Source: Biformimicrobium ophioploci (GTDB lineage Bacteria; Pseudomonadota; Gammaproteobacteria; Pseudomonadales; Cellvibrionaceae). Taken from it: DNA of 64,000 nucleotides. The stretch is from positions 124,001 to 188,000 of the forward strand of contig NZ_BSYJ01000005.1 in assembly GCF_030270605.1 (NCBI RefSeq), written 5' to 3'. Position 1 is the first letter of the stretch, and each line of letters opens with the position of its first letter. Below are positions 49,844-60,932 of the stretch, one piece after another. A program made the translations under genes and the position numbers. The notes beneath the pieces are model-generated. The model did not search any database, was not told where the DNA came from, and saw only the letters and a program-made list of their open reading frames with translations.

Positions 49844-49870
49844 AAAACCCCGGTCTTACCGGGGTTTTTT
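49844..49870. terminator. Bidirectional terminator between icd and cspD
   Basis: AAAACCCCGG pairs with CCGGGGTTTT around TCTTA, ending in six T on the plus strand and four on the minus side, so it can serve icd and the convergent cspD. Confidence 0.92.
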
Positions 49871-49883
49871 ATGCCTGCTGGAA

Positions 49884-50159
49884 TTAGCCCAGCGCTTCCT
49901 CGGCCGGTTCCGCCGATTCTGTCTTTTCAGTGGCAGGCGCCTTGGCCTGGACGGCGGTCACGGGGCCGATATTGGTCGCGTGGAGGCCCTTGTCGCCCTT
50001 GATAACGTCAAACGTTACCTGCTGGCCGGCCTTGAGTGTGCGGTAGCCATCCATAAGGATGGAGGAGTAGTGCGCGAAGAGGTCTTCGCCACCCTCGTCG
50101 GAGAGGATAAAACCGTACCCCTTGGCATTGTTGAACCACTTGACGGTGCCTGTTGGCAT
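49884..50159 (-). CDS. cspD: Cold-shock-like protein CspD
   Basis: 91 residues: a cold-shock domain ([31 protein letters not shown], with RNP1 and a LFAHY version of RNP2) plus a 20-residue alanine/glutamate-rich tail. This tailed form next to clpS is characteristic of CspD in Pseudomonas and relatives, where it is linked to stationary phase and replication control. It is convergent with icd and divergent from clpS, in the classic icd-cspD-clpS-clpA neighbourhood. The other Csp in the window (1.4 kb) lacks the tail. Confidence 0.9.
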   Translation of the reverse strand: MPTGTVKWFNNAKGYGFILSDEGGEDLFAHYSSILMDGYRTLKAGQQVTFDVIKGDKGLHATNIGPVTAVQAKAPATEKTESAEPAEEALG

Positions 50160-50506
50160 GACGAAATCCCTCTATTGCCAAGACGTGCCCGGGTCACAAT
50201 CAGGTTGGACGGGCCCGCCCTTATTACAAACTTTATTAATGTAATTCGTTTTTATTACTATTTTTTAGCCAAGATCCCTATCGGCATGTCCTCTTGTATC
50301 GAAACGCGAAATATAAGTCAAGCCGACGCCAGGCGACCTAAAATGGGGCGGCCCGCCATAACCGGTGAGTCTCAGATAACCGGGATTGCTCGTTGTTTTG
50401 AGAGGATCACAGCAAGTAACATTGGCGATGAAGGTGTAATGCAATTTGCACGGTAACGGTTATGCTGTTGCTGTTGCCGAAATAAAATGGGAAATAATTC
50501 GGGCTA
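50160..50506. promoter_or_regulatory. AT-rich control region between cspD and clpS
   Basis: Nearly 350 bases without a gene. The part at 50221-50275 is strikingly AT-rich for this genome and includes ATTACA (50223-50228) facing TGTAAT (50240-50245). ATAACCGG occurs twice (50358-50365, 50376-50383), 18 bases apart. It must hold the divergent promoters of cspD and clpS; I could not assign clear -35/-10 pairs. Confidence 0.5.
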
Positions 50507-50887
50507 ATGAAGAAATTTGGTGAATTCTCGGCTATTCGTATGCAGTCCGGTGACGATGACCCGCTGCTGCCATTCGGTGACGGCGAAACGGCCGTACAGG
50601 AAGCGAAGCCCCAACTCAAGCGTCCGCCCATGTACAAGGTGGTGATGCTCAACGACGACTACACGCCGATGGATTTTGTCGTCGAAGTACTGGAGTTGTT
50701 TTTTTCGATTGGGCGCGAGCGTGCTACTCAGATCATGTTGCGTGTACACACCAAAGGGAAAGCGGTGTGTGGTGTCTATACTCGAGATATAGCGGAAACA
50801 AAGGCCGCCCAGGTCAACCAGTATGCTCGCGATAATCAACATCCGCTGCTTTGCGAGATTGAGGCTGACGAGGGTGAAGAAGATTAG
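50507..50887 (+). CDS. clpS: ATP-dependent Clp protease adaptor ClpS
   Basis: 126 residues. The core [27 protein letters not shown] and [23 protein letters not shown] are the ClpS signatures. ND of NDDYTP and the following Met form the pocket for N-terminal Leu, Phe, Tyr and Trp. It delivers N-degron substrates to ClpAP. Length is somewhat above E. coli ClpS (106) because of an N-terminal extension, where a polar stretch with [14 protein letters not shown] precedes the core. clpA starts 38 bases downstream. Confidence 0.96.
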   Translation: MKKFGEFSAIRMQSGDDDPLLPFGDGETAVQEAKPQLKRPPMYKVVMLNDDYTPMDFVVEVLELFFSIGRERATQIMLRVHTKGKAVCGVYTRDIAETKAAQVNQYARDNQHPLLCEIEADEGEED

Positions 50888-50925
50888 CAAATACTTGTTT
50901 GCGGTGGGGTGCGAGGTTGTAGCAA

Positions 50926-53202
50926 ATGCTTAGTAAGGATCTGGAAGTTACGCTGAACTTGGCATTTAAGGGAGCCCGCGCCAAGCGTCATGAATTTATG
51001 ACGGTCGAGCACCTGTTGCTCGCACTGTTGGACAACGAATCTGCAGCGGAAGTTCTGCGTGCGTGTGGTGCTGACCTGAGTACCCTGCGCCGTGAATTGC
51101 TCGAGTTTGTCGATTCCACCACCCCCCTGATTCCGGAAGCTGATGCCGAGCGCGAAACCCAGCCGACCCTGGGGTTCCAGCGCGTGCTGCAGCGCGCCGT
51201 TTTTCACGTGCAGTCCTCCGGCAAGAAAGAGGTTACCGGTGCAAATGTGCTGGTCGCTATTTTCTGTGAGCAGGAAAGCCAAGCCGTCTATTACCTGAAG
51301 CAGCAGAGCGTTGCGCGTATCGATGTGGTGAATTACATCACCCATGGTATTTCACGGGTGAGTTCCGGCAACAATCATGGCAACGTGGACCCTGCGCCGG
51401 AACACAATGTCGACGAAGATCTCAACACCGGTAATGAATCCGGCGGCAGCGATCCGCTGGAAGCCTACGCGACCAATCTAAACCAGGAAGCAATTCTGGG
51501 TCGTATCGACCCGCTGGTGGGGCGCGCGCCTGAAGTAGAGCGCGTTACCCAGGTGCTGGCGCGCCGCCGCAAGAACAACCCGTTACTTGTGGGCGAGTCC
51601 GGTGTCGGTAAGACCGCCATCGCCGAGGGCCTAGCGCGCCGCATTGTCGATGAGGAAGTGCCGGAGCCGCTGCTCGATGCAATCATCTATTCGCTGGACC
51701 TAGGCTCCCTGCTGGCGGGTACCAAGTACCGCGGTGATTTCGAGAAGCGCTTCAAGGCGCTGCTTGCGGAGCTGAAGAAACGCCAGCACGCCGTTCTGTT
51801 TATCGATGAAATTCATACCATCATTGGCGCAGGTGCCGCTTCCGGTGGTGTGATGGATGCGTCCAACCTGCTGAAGCCCTTGCTGAGCAGCGGTGAACTG
51901 CGCTGTATCGGGTCGACCACGTTTCAGGAATACCGTGGGATTTTCGAGAAGGACAGGGCGCTTTCTCGCCGTTTCCAGAAAATCGATGTGAACGAGCCTT
52001 CGGTGGATGAGACCTACGAGATCCTCAAGGGTCTGAAAACCTGTTTCGAGGATCACCACAAGGTGCAGTTTACGGATGCGGCACTGCTCGCAGCCGCCCA
52101 GTTGGCCAATCGCCATATCACCGAGCGGTTCCTGCCAGACAAGGCGATCGACGTGATTGATGAGGCGGGTGCGTTCCAGGTGCTGTTGCCGGAAGCAGAC
52201 CGGACCGACATCATCGGCGTGACCCACATTGAAAATGTGGTTGCCAAGATGGCCCGGATTCCGGCAAAGAGCGTGTCCGCGTCTGACAAAAAGCAGCTGG
52301 CGGACCTCGACAAAAATCTGAAGATGCTGGTTTTCGGGCAGGACGAAGCCATCGGTGCACTGTCCACGGCTATCAAGCTGAGCCGTGCGGGCCTCGGTTC
52401 GGAAGAAAAACCGATCGGATCCTTCCTGTTCTCCGGCCCTACCGGTGTCGGCAAGACCGAACTCTGCCGACAGCTGGCAGAAGTGATGGGTATCGAGCTG
52501 ATTCGCTTCGATATGTCCGAATACATGGAGCGCCACACGGTTTCCCGCCTGATTGGCGCGCCACCGGGATATGTGGGTTTCGACCAGGGCGGCCTGCTGA
52601 CGGATGCGGTTACCAAGCACCCGCACAGTGTGGTGCTGCTCGATGAGATCGAGAAGGCCCACCCGGAAGTCTTCAACCTGCTCCTGCAGGTGATGGATCA
52701 CGGCACCCTGACGGACAACAACGGGCGCAAGGCCGATTTCCGCAATGTCATCCTGATCATGACCACCAACGCCGGTGCTGAAGTCATGAGCCGCCGTTCA
52801 ATTGGCTTTACCCATCAGGATCACACCAGCGATGGGATGGAAGAGATCAAGAAACTGTTTACCCCGGAATTCAGGAATCGCCTGGACAGCATTATCCAGT
52901 TCGGTGCGCTGGATATGGACACCGTTAAGACTGTGGTGGACAAGTTCCTGGTCGAGTTGCAGGCGCAACTGGACGATCGCGGTGTTGTTCTACATGTGTC
53001 CGAGGAGGCACGGGTCTGGCTGGCAGAGAACGGTTACGACGAGCGAATGGGCGCGCGCCCGATGGCTCGCCTGATCAAGGAAAAACTGAAGAAGCCCCTG
53101 GCCGAAATGGTGCTCTTTGGCGATATGGCAGCCGAGGGTGGGCATGTGCATGTCACAATCGAGGATGGGGAGCTCAAGCTCGGCGCCGCAGTCCCGGCCT
53201 GA
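50926..53202 (+). CDS. clpA: ATP-dependent Clp protease ATP-binding subunit ClpA
   Basis: 758 residues: N-domain ([35 protein letters not shown]), first AAA+ module with Walker A GESGVGKT (223-230) and Walker [15 protein letters not shown], second module with GPTGVGKT (504-511) and [20 protein letters not shown], and a C-terminal small domain. It unfolds substrates and feeds them to ClpP; ClpS binds its N-domain. Strong terminator follows. Confidence 0.97.
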   Translation: MLSKDLEVTLNLAFKGARAKRHEFMTVEHLLLALLDNESAAEVLRACGADLSTLRRELLEFVDSTTPLIPEADAERETQPTLGFQRVLQRAVFHVQSSGKKEVTGANVLVAIFCEQESQAVYYLKQQSVARIDVVNYITHGISRVSSGNNHGNVDPAPEHNVDEDLNTGNESGGSDPLEAYATNLNQEAILGRIDPLVGRAPEVERVTQVLARRRKNNPLLVGESGVGKTAIAEGLARRIVDEEVPEPLLDAIIYSLDLGSLLAGTKYRGDFEKRFKALLAELKKRQHAVLFIDEIHTIIGAGAASGGVMDASNLLKPLLSSGELRCIGSTTFQEYRGIFEKDRALSRRFQKIDVNEPSVDETYEILKGLKTCFEDHHKVQFTDAALLAAAQLANRHITERFLPDKAIDVIDEAGAFQVLLPEADRTDIIGVTHIENVVAKMARIPAKSVSASDKKQLADLDKNLKMLVFGQDEAIGALSTAIKLSRAGLGSEEKPIGSFLFSGPTGVGKTELCRQLAEVMGIELIRFDMSEYMERHTVSRLIGAPPGYVGFDQGGLLTDAVTKHPHSVVLLDEIEKAHPEVFNLLLQVMDHGTLTDNNGRKADFRNVILIMTTNAGAEVMSRRSIGFTHQDHTSDGMEEIKKLFTPEFRNRLDSIIQFGALDMDTVKTVVDKFLVELQAQLDDRGVVLHVSEEARVWLAENGYDERMGARPMARLIKEKLKKPLAEMVLFGDMAAEGGHVHVTIEDGELKLGAAVPA

Positions 53203-53226
53203 CACCTACCATCCGGCACGTAAAAG

Positions 53227-53260
53227 AAAAGGCCGCCCGATTATTCGGGCGGCCTTTTTT
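53227..53260. terminator. Terminator between clpA and infA
   Basis: A perfect 14-bp stem (AAAAGGCCGCCCGA / TCGGGCGGCCTTTT) with loop TTAT and flanking T-runs on both strands; it can serve clpA and the convergent infA. Confidence 0.93.
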
Positions 53261-53296
53261 GCGTTTCATGCAAGGAGCCTGATGACAGGCTTGCCT

Positions 53297-53515
53297 TTAG
53301 CGGGCGCGATAGGTGATGCGGCCCTTGGACAGGTCGTAAGGTGTCATTTCAACCTTGACCTTGTCGCCAGTCAGGATGCGGATGTAGTTCTTGCGCATCT
53401 TTCCTGAAATGTGGGCGGTGATGACGTGGCCGTTTTCCAGCTTTACGCGAAAAGTGGTATTCGGCAGGGTGTCGATGACCTCACCTTCCATTTCAATCTG
53501 ATCGTCTTTTGCCAT
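53297..53515 (-). CDS. infA: Translation initiation factor IF-1
   Basis: 72 residues, exactly the usual IF-1 length: [67 protein letters not shown]. Single OB-fold that occupies the ribosomal A site during initiation. Its position next to clpA and the N-end-rule transferase genes is the widespread gammaproteobacterial arrangement. A minus-strand TACAAT (plus 53604-53609) may be its -10. Confidence 0.97.
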   Translation of the reverse strand: MAKDDQIEMEGEVIDTLPNTTFRVKLENGHVITAHISGKMRKNYIRILTGDKVKVEMTPYDLSKGRITYRAR

Positions 53516-53675
53516 GCGGCATAAACCTCGGTATTGCTTTAATCCTGTTAGTGCGCTTCACCAGCCGCCTACATCCGGGCTGTGAGCTTGTTCGGCACCT
53601 GAAATTGTATACCGCGGTACCGACGGGCGTGCATTTTGCCCGAAAAAGCGCTTCAGGCCAATAGCCACGGGGATA

Positions 53676-54398
53676 TTAGGGGATATGTTGGCGCCATTCC
53701 ATGTCGCGGAAGAGTTCGAGCGGCTGGAACTGCTGTTTATAGGCCATTTTGCGGCACTCCTCGATCCAGTAACCCAGGTAGACCGCGGGCAGGCCCAGCT
53801 CCCGCGCCCACTCGACCTGGTAAAGTATGGAGAAGGTACCGAGACTGCGTCGAACTTCGAGCGGGTCGTAGAACGTATACACGGCCGACAGGCCAGCCGG
53901 GGTGATATCGGTAACTGCCACGCAGACCAGGCGCCCGTCCTTTCGGAACTCGACAAACGCAGCTGTCCCCCAGCCGCTGGTTGCGAGGAAGTTATCAAAC
54001 TGCTCGCGTGAGGGCGGGTACATCTCCCCGTCCTTGTGGCGACCCTCAATATATCGCGCATACAGGCCGTAGTGTTCATCCGTGACGATATCGTCGAGCA
54101 CCGTTGGTACCAGGTCGCGGTTGCGCTTGAGGGTCTTGCGCTGTTGCCGGCTCGGCTGGAACCTGCCCACAGGAATGCGCGATGGCACGCAGGCGGAGCA
54201 GTCCGCACAATGCGGGCGATACAGGTATTCACCGCTGCGCCGAAAGCCCAGGGTGGTGAGATGGCCGTAGGTGCGCGCTTCGATATCGAACGATGGATCG
54301 ACAAACACGGTCGTGGACTCGCGACCATCGAGGTAGCCGCAAGGGTGGGGGAGGGTTGCCAGCAACCTGATCGAGTCGAGCGGGGAAATTTTACTCAT
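53676..54398 (-). CDS. bpt: Aspartate/glutamate leucyltransferase (N-end rule)
   Basis: 240 residues from ATG 54398 (MSKISPLDSIRLLATLPHPCGYLDGRES). A longer frame to 54467 lies within aat. The N-terminal region has HCADCSACVPSRIPVGRFQPSRQQRKTLKRN and the C-terminal acyltransferase-like domain FYDPLEVRRSLGTFSILYQVEWARELGLPAVYLGYWI. Bpt transfers leucine to proteins with N-terminal Asp or Glu, marking them for ClpS/ClpAP. The start overlaps the aat stop by 8 bases, so coupled. Confidence 0.95.
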   Translation of the reverse strand: MSKISPLDSIRLLATLPHPCGYLDGRESTTVFVDPSFDIEARTYGHLTTLGFRRSGEYLYRPHCADCSACVPSRIPVGRFQPSRQQRKTLKRNRDLVPTVLDDIVTDEHYGLYARYIEGRHKDGEMYPPSREQFDNFLATSGWGTAAFVEFRKDGRLVCVAVTDITPAGLSAVYTFYDPLEVRRSLGTFSILYQVEWARELGLPAVYLGYWIEECRKMAYKQQFQPLELFRDMEWRQHIP

Positions 54399-55092
54399 AG
54401 TGCCATTCCAGCTGCCAGGGCTGGGGAAACGACGGCTCCGGCAAATGCTCTCTGAGTAGCGCTTCAAATTCCGACCTGCGAATCTCGCACGCGCCGAGGC
54501 TCAGCAGGTGATCGTTTGTCACCTGGCAGTCAATCAGGTGGTATTCCCATAATTTTAGCTGCTCCACCAGATGCACAAAGGCTACTTTGGACGCGTCGGT
54601 CATACGGTGAAACATCGACTCGCCGAAGAACACACGCCCGATGGCCAGTCCGTAAATGCCGCCAACCAGCGCCCCCTGGTGCCAGCATTCCACCGAATGG
54701 GCGACCCCCATCTCGTGCAACCGGTTATAGGCAGTGCGCATATCCGGCGTGATCCAGGTTTCGCTCTCATAGCTGCGCGGCTCCTGGCATGCGGCCATGA
54801 CCGCATCAAATGCCCGGTCGAACGTGACGGTAAACAGGCCCTTGCGGAGGACTTTGCGCAAACTGCGTCGGATCCTGAAATCTTGCGGGATAACAACACA
54901 GCGTGGATCGGGAGACCACCACAGGATTGGCTGGCCGTCACAATACCAGGGAAAAATGCCACGTTTGTAGGCGTTGATCAGGCGAGTCGGGGAGAGGTCA
55001 CCACCGACGGCCAGCAGGCCGTTGGGGTCGTCCAGCGCATGCTCGGATGGGGGGAAATAGGCCGGGTCATCGGGATCGAGCAGCTCAAGCAT
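54391..55092 (-). CDS. aat: Leucyl/phenylalanyl-tRNA--protein transferase
   Basis: 233 residues. Landmarks: FPPSEHALDDPNGLLAVGGDLSPTRLINAYKRGIFPWY, ILWWSPDPRCVV, HSVECWHQGALVGGIYGLAIGRVFFGESMFHRM. Aat adds Leu or Phe to N-terminal Lys and Arg, making primary N-degrons. Together with bpt, clpS and clpA it completes the bacterial N-degron pathway within 4.6 kb. Lies 30 bases after trxB. Confidence 0.96.
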   Translation of the reverse strand: MLELLDPDDPAYFPPSEHALDDPNGLLAVGGDLSPTRLINAYKRGIFPWYCDGQPILWWSPDPRCVVIPQDFRIRRSLRKVLRKGLFTVTFDRAFDAVMAACQEPRSYESETWITPDMRTAYNRLHEMGVAHSVECWHQGALVGGIYGLAIGRVFFGESMFHRMTDASKVAFVHLVEQLKLWEYHLIDCQVTNDHLLSLGACEIRRSEFEALLREHLPEPSFPQPWQLEWHYE

Positions 55093-55122
55093 CGGCGATA
55101 CCCGTGTCCCGGCCTAAAGGCG

Positions 55123-56076
<954 letters not shown>

Positions 56077-56397
56077 TTAGACCTCGATACCTAAAACTCT
56101 TGTGAAACCCGGAACATAATCCGGCGCTACAGATCGAAATTAGGGCGGTATGATAGGGGATGCGTGGATATCCACCAAATAGTTTCCCTTTATCGTCCTG
56201 TTTGCCGGCTGCTATGGCGGCCGGGCGCATTGTGGGGCCCCGCTTTCCGGGGTTGTCTAGTTTTTGACCTCGTAGTCCGCATGAGGAAAGACTGGTAAGC
56301 TGCTGATTCGGCGCGGAAAAGACAGTTAAAGTGGATTCTGCGCAGGGCACAGAGGCTGCGCCGCCAGCCATTTCGAGCCCTGGATTCAAGAATAACA
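56077..56397. promoter_or_regulatory. Divergent region between trxB and ftsK
   Basis: About 320 bases without a gene. A short GC hairpin (CCCCG, then CGGGG) near 56236-56251 is followed by TTGTCTAGTTTTT. A plus-strand TATGAT (56149-56154) is a possible -10. Neither is strong. Confidence 0.3.
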
Positions 56398-58737
56398 ATG
56401 GGGTGCCGCGTGAAGGCCGAAGATACCGCAGGGACAACTGAAGCCCGTACAACCGTCAATCGCATAGCGACGGAAGGCAGCCTGATCGCGCTGATTGCCG
56501 GTGCAGTCCTGCTTGGCATCAGTCTCGGCAGTTACTCCGCGGCCGATCCCGGCTGGTCTCATACCGGCACCGGCGCTGAGGTGATGAATGCCGTCGGTCC
56601 GATGGGGGCCTGGTTGGCTGATGTCTGCCTGTCGTTGTTCGGCTGGATGGCGTACTTTTTCCCCGCCCTCATCATCATGCGCGCGGCAAGCCTCCTGCGT
56701 GCGCAGGTGTCCGGCTTCAACGGCCTGATGTTCTCAATTCGCGTGAGCGGTCTGGTGCTGCTGATGACCGCTGGCGCCGGGCTTAGCACCCTCTGCTTTG
56801 CAGAAGCCGCCGCGCCACTGCCTTTCTCCAATGGCGGGATTCTCGGGGCCGCGGTTGCGACCGCGCTCGAAACCAATATGGGCTATGTCGGCGGCACTGT
56901 GATATTGCTGGCCGGTGTACTGATCGGCATCACTGTGTTTACCGGCCTGTCCTGGCTGCGCCTCATGGACCGGATCGGCGCACTGACCCTGGCCCTCGCT
57001 GGCTGGGTAGCCAGTCGAATCCGGCGCGCGCGCCAGCGCCGCCAGGAGCGCCAGGTTGCTGAGAGTGCGCGTATCGAACGTACCGTGGTGGTTGAGAAGG
57101 AGAAGAAGCGGGTCGCCGAGCGCAAGCCGCCAACCATCAAGCCTGTCGCCCCCAAACCGAAAATCAGCCCGCGCGCGGCACGGGAAAAACAGAAAGAACT
57201 GTTTGCGCCGCCCGCCGAGGTGACGGGCACTCTGCCGCCCATCGCACTGTTGGACGAGCCGGATGCCAACCAGAAAGCCGGTTTTTCGCGCGAGTCGCTG
57301 GAGGCGTTGTCGCGCCTGCTCGAACTGAAGCTCAAGGACTTTGGCGTAATCGCCGAAGTGGTTTCCGTGCTGCCTGGCCCTGTGGTTACGCGTTTTGAAA
57401 TCCAGCCGGCGGCGGGGGTCAAAGTCAGCCGAATTACCAACCTGGCCAAGGACCTGGCACGTTCACTCGCCGTGATCAGCGTGCGGGTGGTGGAGGTCAT
57501 CCCCGGCAAGTCCGTTGTGGGGATCGAGATCCCGAATGAAAACCGCCAGATGGTGAGGCTGTCCGAAGTCCTCTCCGCAGAAGCTTTCGATCGCGCCGCC
57601 TCGCCGCTGACATTGGCGCTGGGGCACGATATCTCCGGTCAGCCGGTGGTGGCAGATCTTGCCAAGATGCCGCACCTGCTGGTGGCGGGGACCACAGGCT
57701 CTGGTAAATCTGTCGGTATCAATGTGATGCTGCTGAGCCTGCTCTACAAGTCCACGCCGGAAGAGGTTCGACTGATCCTGGTGGACCCGAAAATGCTGGA
57801 GCTTTCGGTCTACGAGGGTATCCCGCACCTGCTGACCCCGGTCATCACCGATATGAACGATGCCGCCAACGGCCTGCGCTGGTGCGTGGGGGAAATGGAG
57901 CGGCGCTACAAGCTGATGGCGGCGATGGGTGTGCGCAACCTCGCCGGCTTCAACCGCAAGGTGAAGGACGCGGCCTCGAAAGGCGAGCACCTCAAGGACC
58001 CGATCTGGCAACCCAATGTGGACCTGCTGGAGCCGGAAACCGAAGAAGACCGCCCGGAGCTGCAACCGTTACCCGCCATTGTGGTGGTGATCGACGAATT
58101 TGCCGACATGATGATGATTGTCGGCAAGAAAGTGGAGCAGCTGATTGCGCGGATCGCGCAGAAGGCTCGTGCGGCGGGTATCCACCTGATTCTCGCCACC
58201 CAGCGCCCGTCCGTGGATGTCATCACCGGCCTGATCAAGGCCAATGTGCCGACCCGAATCGGTTTCCAGGTGTCGTCCAAGGTGGACTCGCGCACCATCC
58301 TCGACCAGGGCGGGGCAGAGCAGCTGCTCGGCCACGGCGACATGCTCTACCTGCCCCCGGGAACGGCGGTACCGGTGCGGGTCCATGGCGCCTTTGTTGA
58401 TGACCACGAAGTCCACAAGGTTGTGGCGGACTGGCAGGTCCGGGCCAAGCCAGATTACATCGATGGCATCATCGACGATTCGAACAATTCCATTCCGGTT
58501 CCGGGCATCCAGTCCGAGGGCGGCGAAGGGGATGACCCCGAGGGCGACGCCCTGTATGACGAGGCCGTGACATTCGTGACCAAGACCCGCAAGGCCTCCA
58601 TTTCCTCCGTGCAGCGTAAACTGCGCATCGGCTATAACCGCGCAGCCCGCATGATTGAGGCGATGGAGTCGGCGGGCGTCGTCTCTGAGCCGGGCATCAA
58701 CGGCAACCGGGAGGTACTGGCACCGCCGCCGGCCTGA
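56398..58737 (+). CDS. ftsK: DNA translocase FtsK
   Basis: 779 residues. Four N-terminal membrane helices (about 26-46, 66-95, 105-130, 150-180), a basic/charged linker ([12 protein letters not shown] and further KR-rich part), then the motor: Walker A GTTGSGKS (431-438), Walker B region [14 protein letters not shown], and [33 protein letters not shown]. The C-terminal gamma winged helix is [37 protein letters not shown], which binds KOPS. It pumps chromosome ends to the division septum. Start: ATG 56398, with GTG 56410 after GGGG as an alternative. The linker is short compared with E. coli FtsK, as in Pseudomonas. Confidence 0.96.
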   Translation: MGCRVKAEDTAGTTEARTTVNRIATEGSLIALIAGAVLLGISLGSYSAADPGWSHTGTGAEVMNAVGPMGAWLADVCLSLFGWMAYFFPALIIMRAASLLRAQVSGFNGLMFSIRVSGLVLLMTAGAGLSTLCFAEAAAPLPFSNGGILGAAVATALETNMGYVGGTVILLAGVLIGITVFTGLSWLRLMDRIGALTLALAGWVASRIRRARQRRQERQVAESARIERTVVVEKEKKRVAERKPPTIKPVAPKPKISPRAAREKQKELFAPPAEVTGTLPPIALLDEPDANQKAGFSRESLEALSRLLELKLKDFGVIAEVVSVLPGPVVTRFEIQPAAGVKVSRITNLAKDLARSLAVISVRVVEVIPGKSVVGIEIPNENRQMVRLSEVLSAEAFDRAASPLTLALGHDISGQPVVADLAKMPHLLVAGTTGSGKSVGINVMLLSLLYKSTPEEVRLILVDPKMLELSVYEGIPHLLTPVITDMNDAANGLRWCVGEMERRYKLMAAMGVRNLAGFNRKVKDAASKGEHLKDPIWQPNVDLLEPETEEDRPELQPLPAIVVVIDEFADMMMIVGKKVEQLIARIAQKARAAGIHLILATQRPSVDVITGLIKANVPTRIGFQVSSKVDSRTILDQGGAEQLLGHGDMLYLPPGTAVPVRVHGAFVDDHEVHKVVADWQVRAKPDYIDGIIDDSNNSIPVPGIQSEGGEGDDPEGDALYDEAVTFVTKTRKASISSVQRKLRIGYNRAARMIEAMESAGVVSEPGINGNREVLAPPPA

Positions 58738-58857
58738 CCCGCACGCTCAGGCCGCCTGTAACGCAAGGGCGGAGGTGGACCGGCGGACTCCCGGTGAAAG
58801 CGGCCCTGCAAAATGATAGGATTCGCGCCAAATCAACTGGCGTTTAGATAATCGATT

Positions 58858-60819
58858 ATGCAGGCGTATCGCAGGGATATTGAGGGGCTGAGAGCAATCG
58901 CAGTCCTGCTGGTGGTGTTTTACCATCTGGGCTTTCCCGGGATATCCGGGGGCTTTGTCGGGGTCGATGTCTTCTTTGTCATCTCCGGTTTTGTCATCAC
59001 GCGCCTGCTGGATCGCAGTATCAGCAACGGTACCTTCACGTTTTCTGATTTCTACGGGCGGCGGGTCAAGCGGCTGGTCCCGGTTTTCCTGCTGGTTTCC
59101 TTTGCCAGTTTCCTGATGATCTCGCCGTTCTATATGGACGACGACTACTACATCTTTGCCAAGAGCTGGGTTTATTCCCTGTTCGGGCTGAGCAATTTCT
59201 ACTACTACGCGGAACTGAGCCGCTATTTTGCCCCGGATACCCAGGCCATCACGCTCCTGCACACCTGGTCGCTGGCGGTCGAGGAGCAGTTTTACCTGCT
59301 CTGGCCGGCGCTGATGCTTGCGCTGTATCGATGGGTGCCGCGGGCACGCCAGGTCAGCTGCCTCGTTGTCGGCTGGCTGGTGCTGTTCGCACTTTCCGTT
59401 CACCTAGCCGAGCAAAATCCGTCCGCAGCCTACTACCTGCTGCCGGCGCGGGCGTTCGAGCTGCTGCTCGGTGCCGGTTTGGCGCTTTCAATGGCGCGCG
59501 GGCGCCTGCCGGCGGTATCGCCTCGGGCAGGGCAGTGGCTGGTCGCCGCAGGACTGGTGTTGATCGGCGTATCGGCGTTTTCCCTGACCAGTGCGGATCA
59601 CTTCCCGGGCTACAATGCGCTCTGGCCAACGCTCGGTACCGCGCTCGCAATTTTTGGTGGCCAATCGGCCAGTACTACCCATCTCGGCAGGCTACTCGGC
59701 AGCCGGCCCATGGTGTTCCTCGGCGGCATTTCTTATTCACTCTATCTGTGGCACTGGCCGCCTGTCGCGCTGCTGAACTATCAGCTCGTGGAACTGACGC
59801 TGATACAGAAGCTGCTCCTCGTCGCCGTGCTGATCGGCCTGTCCTGGGCCAGCTACCACTTGGTGGAGAACCGGTTCCGTTACCGCAGCTGGAGCCTGCG
59901 CCGGTCTGTGGTGTGGCTACTCGCGATTCCGTTCGTCTTTATCTGGTCAGTCCAGACGACCATCCGCGTTGCCGACGACCTGAGTTTCCGGATACCGGAG
60001 GCAAAGCGCGAGCTGTATGCGGCGATTTCCCAGAGCAATGCCGGCGCGCTGTTCAAGCCGTGTTTTCGCGGGGATTTCTATGCCTTTGAGCGCGGTGACG
60101 CCTGTCGCTTTGGCGTGGCGCGGCAGGGTGTACCGGAAAACAGTGTGCTGATCGGTGACTCCCATGCCACTGCGGCAATGGGTTTTGTGGACCAGCTGCT
60201 GGAAGATGCGGACCTGTCCCTGTTGTTGGTTACGCAGGCATCAACACCGTTTATCACGGAAGACGACACCCGGCGCGCCTACCCGGGCAATGAGGAGAAG
60301 CGCCTGCGCAACCTGGCGTTGATGGAATACCTCTCCGGCCCACCGAAGACTGTGTTCGTGGGCGCCTGGTGGAACTCCTATCTGCGCAACCCGGCATTTG
60401 AAGGCTATTTCCACAATGCGATTGCATGGCTCCTTTCCAAAGGGCACAGGGTCATTGTGCTTGAGGCCATCCCCGAGTTACCCACTGCGTCTTTCGCACA
60501 TTGCGTACTTAAGGGAAAAAGTGATTGTTCTCTGCCGGTCAACGGGGTTAAATCTGCGGTCGAACCGTTCAGTCAGTTCAAGCAGCGGACAGCCGCCAGG
60601 TTCCCGCAGCTCGAGTGGCTGAGCCCCGCACTGGCCATGTGCGACAGCGACCGCTGCCAGACGGTGCTGAACGGCGTCCCGCTCTACCGCGATGACAGCC
60701 ACCTCAATCATCGCGGCGCGATGGAACTCGGGCGAGCGTTTGTCGCCCAATATGGCAACCCGCTGGTGCCGGTAAGCGCTGCAGTTCAGGGGACCAGCGG
60801 GGATACGGCAGGCGAATAA
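58858..60819 (+). CDS. Acyltransferase family 3 protein with C-terminal SGNH domain
   Basis: 653 residues. The N-terminal half (1-370) is a multi-helix AT3 acyltransferase opening with YRRDIEGLRAIAVLLVVFYHLGFPGISGGFVGVDVFFVISGFVI, then WSLAVEEQFYLLWP. The C-terminal half is periplasmic SGNH: Ser435 in LIGDSHATA and the Asp612/His615 pair in RDDSHLNHRG. This architecture, as in OafA-type enzymes, O-acetylates envelope polysaccharide such as LPS O-antigen or exopolysaccharide. It lies between ftsK and lolA, which are neighbours in Pseudomonas, so it is probably an insertion. The target glycan is unknown. Downstream 110 bases are gene-free. Confidence 0.92.
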   Translation: MQAYRRDIEGLRAIAVLLVVFYHLGFPGISGGFVGVDVFFVISGFVITRLLDRSISNGTFTFSDFYGRRVKRLVPVFLLVSFASFLMISPFYMDDDYYIFAKSWVYSLFGLSNFYYYAELSRYFAPDTQAITLLHTWSLAVEEQFYLLWPALMLALYRWVPRARQVSCLVVGWLVLFALSVHLAEQNPSAAYYLLPARAFELLLGAGLALSMARGRLPAVSPRAGQWLVAAGLVLIGVSAFSLTSADHFPGYNALWPTLGTALAIFGGQSASTTHLGRLLGSRPMVFLGGISYSLYLWHWPPVALLNYQLVELTLIQKLLLVAVLIGLSWASYHLVENRFRYRSWSLRRSVVWLLAIPFVFIWSVQTTIRVADDLSFRIPEAKRELYAAISQSNAGALFKPCFRGDFYAFERGDACRFGVARQGVPENSVLIGDSHATAAMGFVDQLLEDADLSLLLVTQASTPFITEDDTRRAYPGNEEKRLRNLALMEYLSGPPKTVFVGAWWNSYLRNPAFEGYFHNAIAWLLSKGHRVIVLEAIPELPTASFAHCVLKGKSDCSLPVNGVKSAVEPFSQFKQRTAARFPQLEWLSPALAMCDSDRCQTVLNGVPLYRDDSHLNHRGAMELGRAFVAQYGNPLVPVSAAVQGTSGDTAGE

Positions 60820-60932
60820 CAGGCTTAAGGAAAGATGATGGCCTTGCGGCCAGAGGGCAGGTCGTTCAGCGCCGCTTCAGCCTGGCTGGACCAGACTGGG
60901 CACGGTAAAAGGAAAACGCAAGAGGGAACAGT

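Noticed and set aside
54399-54467. Longer start for the leucyltransferase inside aat
   Set aside because: The family begins at the MSKISPL-type motif; the 8-base overlap with aat is a normal coupling.
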